A stretch of 7,932 nt of DNA, taken from an uncultured Collinsella sp. (lineage in GTDB: Bacteria > Actinomycetota > Coriobacteriia > Coriobacteriales > Coriobacteriaceae). The notes beneath the pieces are model-generated. The model was not told the origin of the DNA, made no database searches, and saw nothing but the letters and a program-made list of their open reading frames with translations. Where the stretch lies: NCBI GenBank assembly GCA_900552345.1, contig URZN01000047.1, positions 1 through 7,932 of the forward strand, given 5' to 3'. The position numbers and the translations under genes were made by a program. This document shows, piece after piece, positions 6,896 through 7,932 of this stretch (position 1 is the stretch's first letter; each line of letters opens with the position of its first letter).

Positions 6896-7624
6896 CTAGA
6901 ACCTGCCCGGGTGCTCGGCGCAAAGATCGTCGCGCATGGCGTAGACACGACTCATGGCCTCGGACTCAAACCAAGCCAGGCGTTCCTTGCGCTTGAGCTC
7001 GGCCGGTGCGTCGGATAGCGAGATGGCCTTGCCGGCACGGATCCAGCACTTTTTGGGGCGCATGAGCTTTTTGCCCGCAGGCGTAATATCAGACCAGCCG
7101 CAGATGGCGAGCGGGTTAACGGGCGCCTTGCCCATCTGGGCGATGAGCGCAAAGCCGCCGTGGACCTCGGGCTTGATCTCGCGCGAACGGATGCGTGTGC
7201 CCTCGGGGAAGATCAGGACGTCCTCACCGCGCTGCAGTGCATGCTGGGCGGCGCGCAGACACTTCATGTCTGCGGTGCCGCGCTCTACGGGAATGCCACC
7301 CACGCGACTAAAGGCCCAGCGCACAATCTTGGTCTTGGCGAACTCGGACTTAAAGATGGGACGAATGCGGCGCCCCCCAAAGAACAGCGCCGTCTCTACA
7401 GCCAGCAGTTCGGCCATCGAGGTGTGGTTGCAGATGACCACGCTGCCGCGGCCTTCCTGGCGCTCAAATAGCAGGTCGGCGTCCTCGACCTTCCAGCGCC
7501 ACATGAGCTTGGAGAAGACCCACAGGATGCCCATGACCACGACGACGGTGCCGCGGATGAGCGCCGGGAACTCGGCGTACGGGGCGTTGTAGTAATCCTC
7601 GGGCGTCTGTTTAAACAGGCGCAT
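6896..7624 (-). CDS. plsC: 1-acyl-sn-glycerol-3-phosphate acyltransferase (PlsC family)
   Basis: Membrane-associated enzyme expected to acylate position 2 of lysophosphatidic acid, making phosphatidic acid. At 242 residues it is a normal PlsC length. One hydrophobic segment (about 22-42) probably anchors it. Acyltransferase motifs occur in order: NHTSMAE (66-72), GGIPVERG (109-116), FPEGTR (139-144) and a VNPLAICG segment (169-176). The first motif is unusual: the family is defined by HX4D, and here His67 is followed by Glu72 (codon GAA at 7409-7411). The ATG at 7624 has a near-perfect AAAGGAGG 6 nt upstream and lies 3 nt after cmk. Together with gpsA and plsY it forms a phosphatidic acid synthesis set. 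The broader lysophospholipid acyltransferase family includes other acceptors, so the exact substrate is likely but not proven. Confidence 0.92.
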   Translation of the reverse strand: MRLFKQTPEDYYNAPYAEFPALIRGTVVVVMGILWVFSKLMWRWKVEDADLLFERQEGRGSVVICNHTSMAELLAVETALFFGGRRIRPIFKSEFAKTKIVRWAFSRVGGIPVERGTADMKCLRAAQHALQRGEDVLIFPEGTRIRSREIKPEVHGGFALIAQMGKAPVNPLAICGWSDITPAGKKLMRPKKCWIRAGKAISLSDAPAELKRKERLAWFESEAMSRVYAMRDDLCAEHPGRF

Positions 7625-7627
7625 GGG

Positions 7628-7932
7628 CTACCTCCTTTGGTTGATGAGGCCCTCGATTATCGAGACGACCTCGTCGATGGTGTGGGCGGTGGAGTCGACG
7701 TGCACGGCGTCCTCGGCGGGCACGAGCGGTGCGACCTCGCGGCTGCTGTCGAGCTTGTCGCGCTGCTTAAGGGCGTCGAGGGTCTCGTCGACCTCGGCCT
7801 CGAGCTGCTCGGTGGTGAGCGGCTGCGCATCGTTCTGGTGGCGCTGCAGCACGCGGCGACGGGCGCGCTCGCGCGGGTCGGCGGTCAGGAACACTTTGAC
7901 CTGCGCGTTGGGGAATACGACGGTGCCGATGC
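7628..7932 (-). CDS. cmk: Cytidylate kinase (C-terminal part; start beyond the right edge)
   Basis: Phosphorylates CMP and dCMP with ATP, feeding CDP/dCDP to nucleic acid and phospholipid (CDP-diacylglycerol) synthesis. Only the last 100 residues or so of a usual 215-230 are visible. The segment begins IGTVVFPNAQVKVFLTAD, the typical region after the central domain, followed by the Arg-rich RERARRR. It then shows the RDKLDSSR signature (7739-7762), which matches the RDxxDxxR element whose Arg and Asp residues bind CMP in the family, and VAPLVPAEDAVHVDST, a hallmark near the C-terminus. The nucleotide-binding P-loop is outside the window. The reading frame continues past the GTG at 7894, which is an internal valine and not a start. 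The gene ends 3 nt before plsC, the same cmk-plsC pairing known from Firmicutes. Confidence 0.93.
   Translation of the reverse strand, partial: IGTVVFPNAQVKVFLTADPRERARRRVLQRHQNDAQPLTTEQLEAEVDETLDALKQRDKLDSSREVAPLVPAEDAVHVDSTAHTIDEVVSIIEGLINQRR
7631..7638 (-). promoter_or_regulatory. Ribosome binding site of plsC
   Basis: Minus-strand AAAGGAGG, 6 nt before the plsC ATG at 7624, is the strongest Shine-Dalgarno sequence in the window. It lies within the last codons of cmk, just ahead of the cmk TAG stop (7628-7630). Confidence 0.8.

Larger units (their letters stand above)
1..7932 (-). other. Probable single operon, nine genes in one direction
   Basis: All nine genes run on the minus strand. 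The intergenic distances, in order of transcription, are 3, 2, 2, 10, -8, 9, 18 and 15 nt. None is large enough for a separate promoter plus leader, and no GC-rich hairpin followed by a T-run in the transcript sense is visible between genes. Several Shine-Dalgarno sequences overlap or abut the preceding stop codon. The promoter must lie beyond the right edge, within or before cmk, and the end lies beyond the left edge. Internal promoters within coding sequence cannot be excluded by reading alone. Confidence 0.8.

Noticed and set aside
7892..7894. GTG as a start of a small 88-residue gene.
   Set aside because: The frame continues to the window edge with typical cytidylate kinase sequence (IGTVVFPNAQVK), so the GTG is an internal valine codon.
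1..7932. Search for a novel system: CRISPR, tRNA, IS element, toxin-antitoxin, retron, riboswitch leader.
   Set aside because: Gene junctions are too short to hold any of these, no regularly spaced repeats or terminal inverted repeats were seen by eye, and every gene fits a core family. An undescribed element hidden in the coding sequence cannot be excluded without computation.

Overview
The window is a single, densely packed minus-strand gene block. Reading in the direction of transcription (high to low coordinates) it holds: cmk (3' part only), plsC, ispH, a DUF512 radical-SAM gene, der, plsY, gpsA, rpe, and a class V cysteine desulfurase cut off by the left edge. Gaps are 2 to 18 nt, and der and plsY overlap by 8 nt. 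No stretch over 300 bases lacks a gene. I see no internal promoter, terminator, tRNA, rRNA, insertion sequence or CRISPR array.

The DNA is clearly GC-rich, with strong G/C preference at third codon positions, and most genes have purine-rich Shine-Dalgarno sequences. The order cmk-plsC-ispH-DUF512-der-plsY-gpsA resembles the cluster known from Clostridia and other Firmicutes, here in a high-GC genome. Together with the actinobacterial flavour of the desulfurase (HKIGGP motif), this suggests a Gram-positive of the Coriobacteriia type, such as a Collinsella relative. The placement is inference and moderate in confidence; it would need a database comparison.

Functionally, GpsA makes glycerol-3-phosphate, PlsY acylates it using acyl-phosphate, and PlsC adds the second acyl chain to give phosphatidic acid. 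The block thus encodes the dihydroxyacetone-phosphate to phosphatidic acid route, apart from the acyl-phosphate maker PlsX, which is not here. IspH is the last enzyme of the DXP isoprenoid pathway. Der is a double-GTPase for 50S assembly, Cmk recycles CMP/dCMP, and Rpe links to the pentose phosphate pathway. The desulfurase mobilises sulfur for Fe-S clusters or tRNA thiolation, and two upstream products, IspH and the radical-SAM protein, are predicted Fe-S proteins.

Most of this is core housekeeping. I found no defence system, mobile element or novel array. The one gene whose biochemical role is not established, to my knowledge, is the DUF512 PDZ/radical-SAM protein at 4552-5994. The other real oddity is a Glu in place of the usual Asp in the PlsC catalytic motif.
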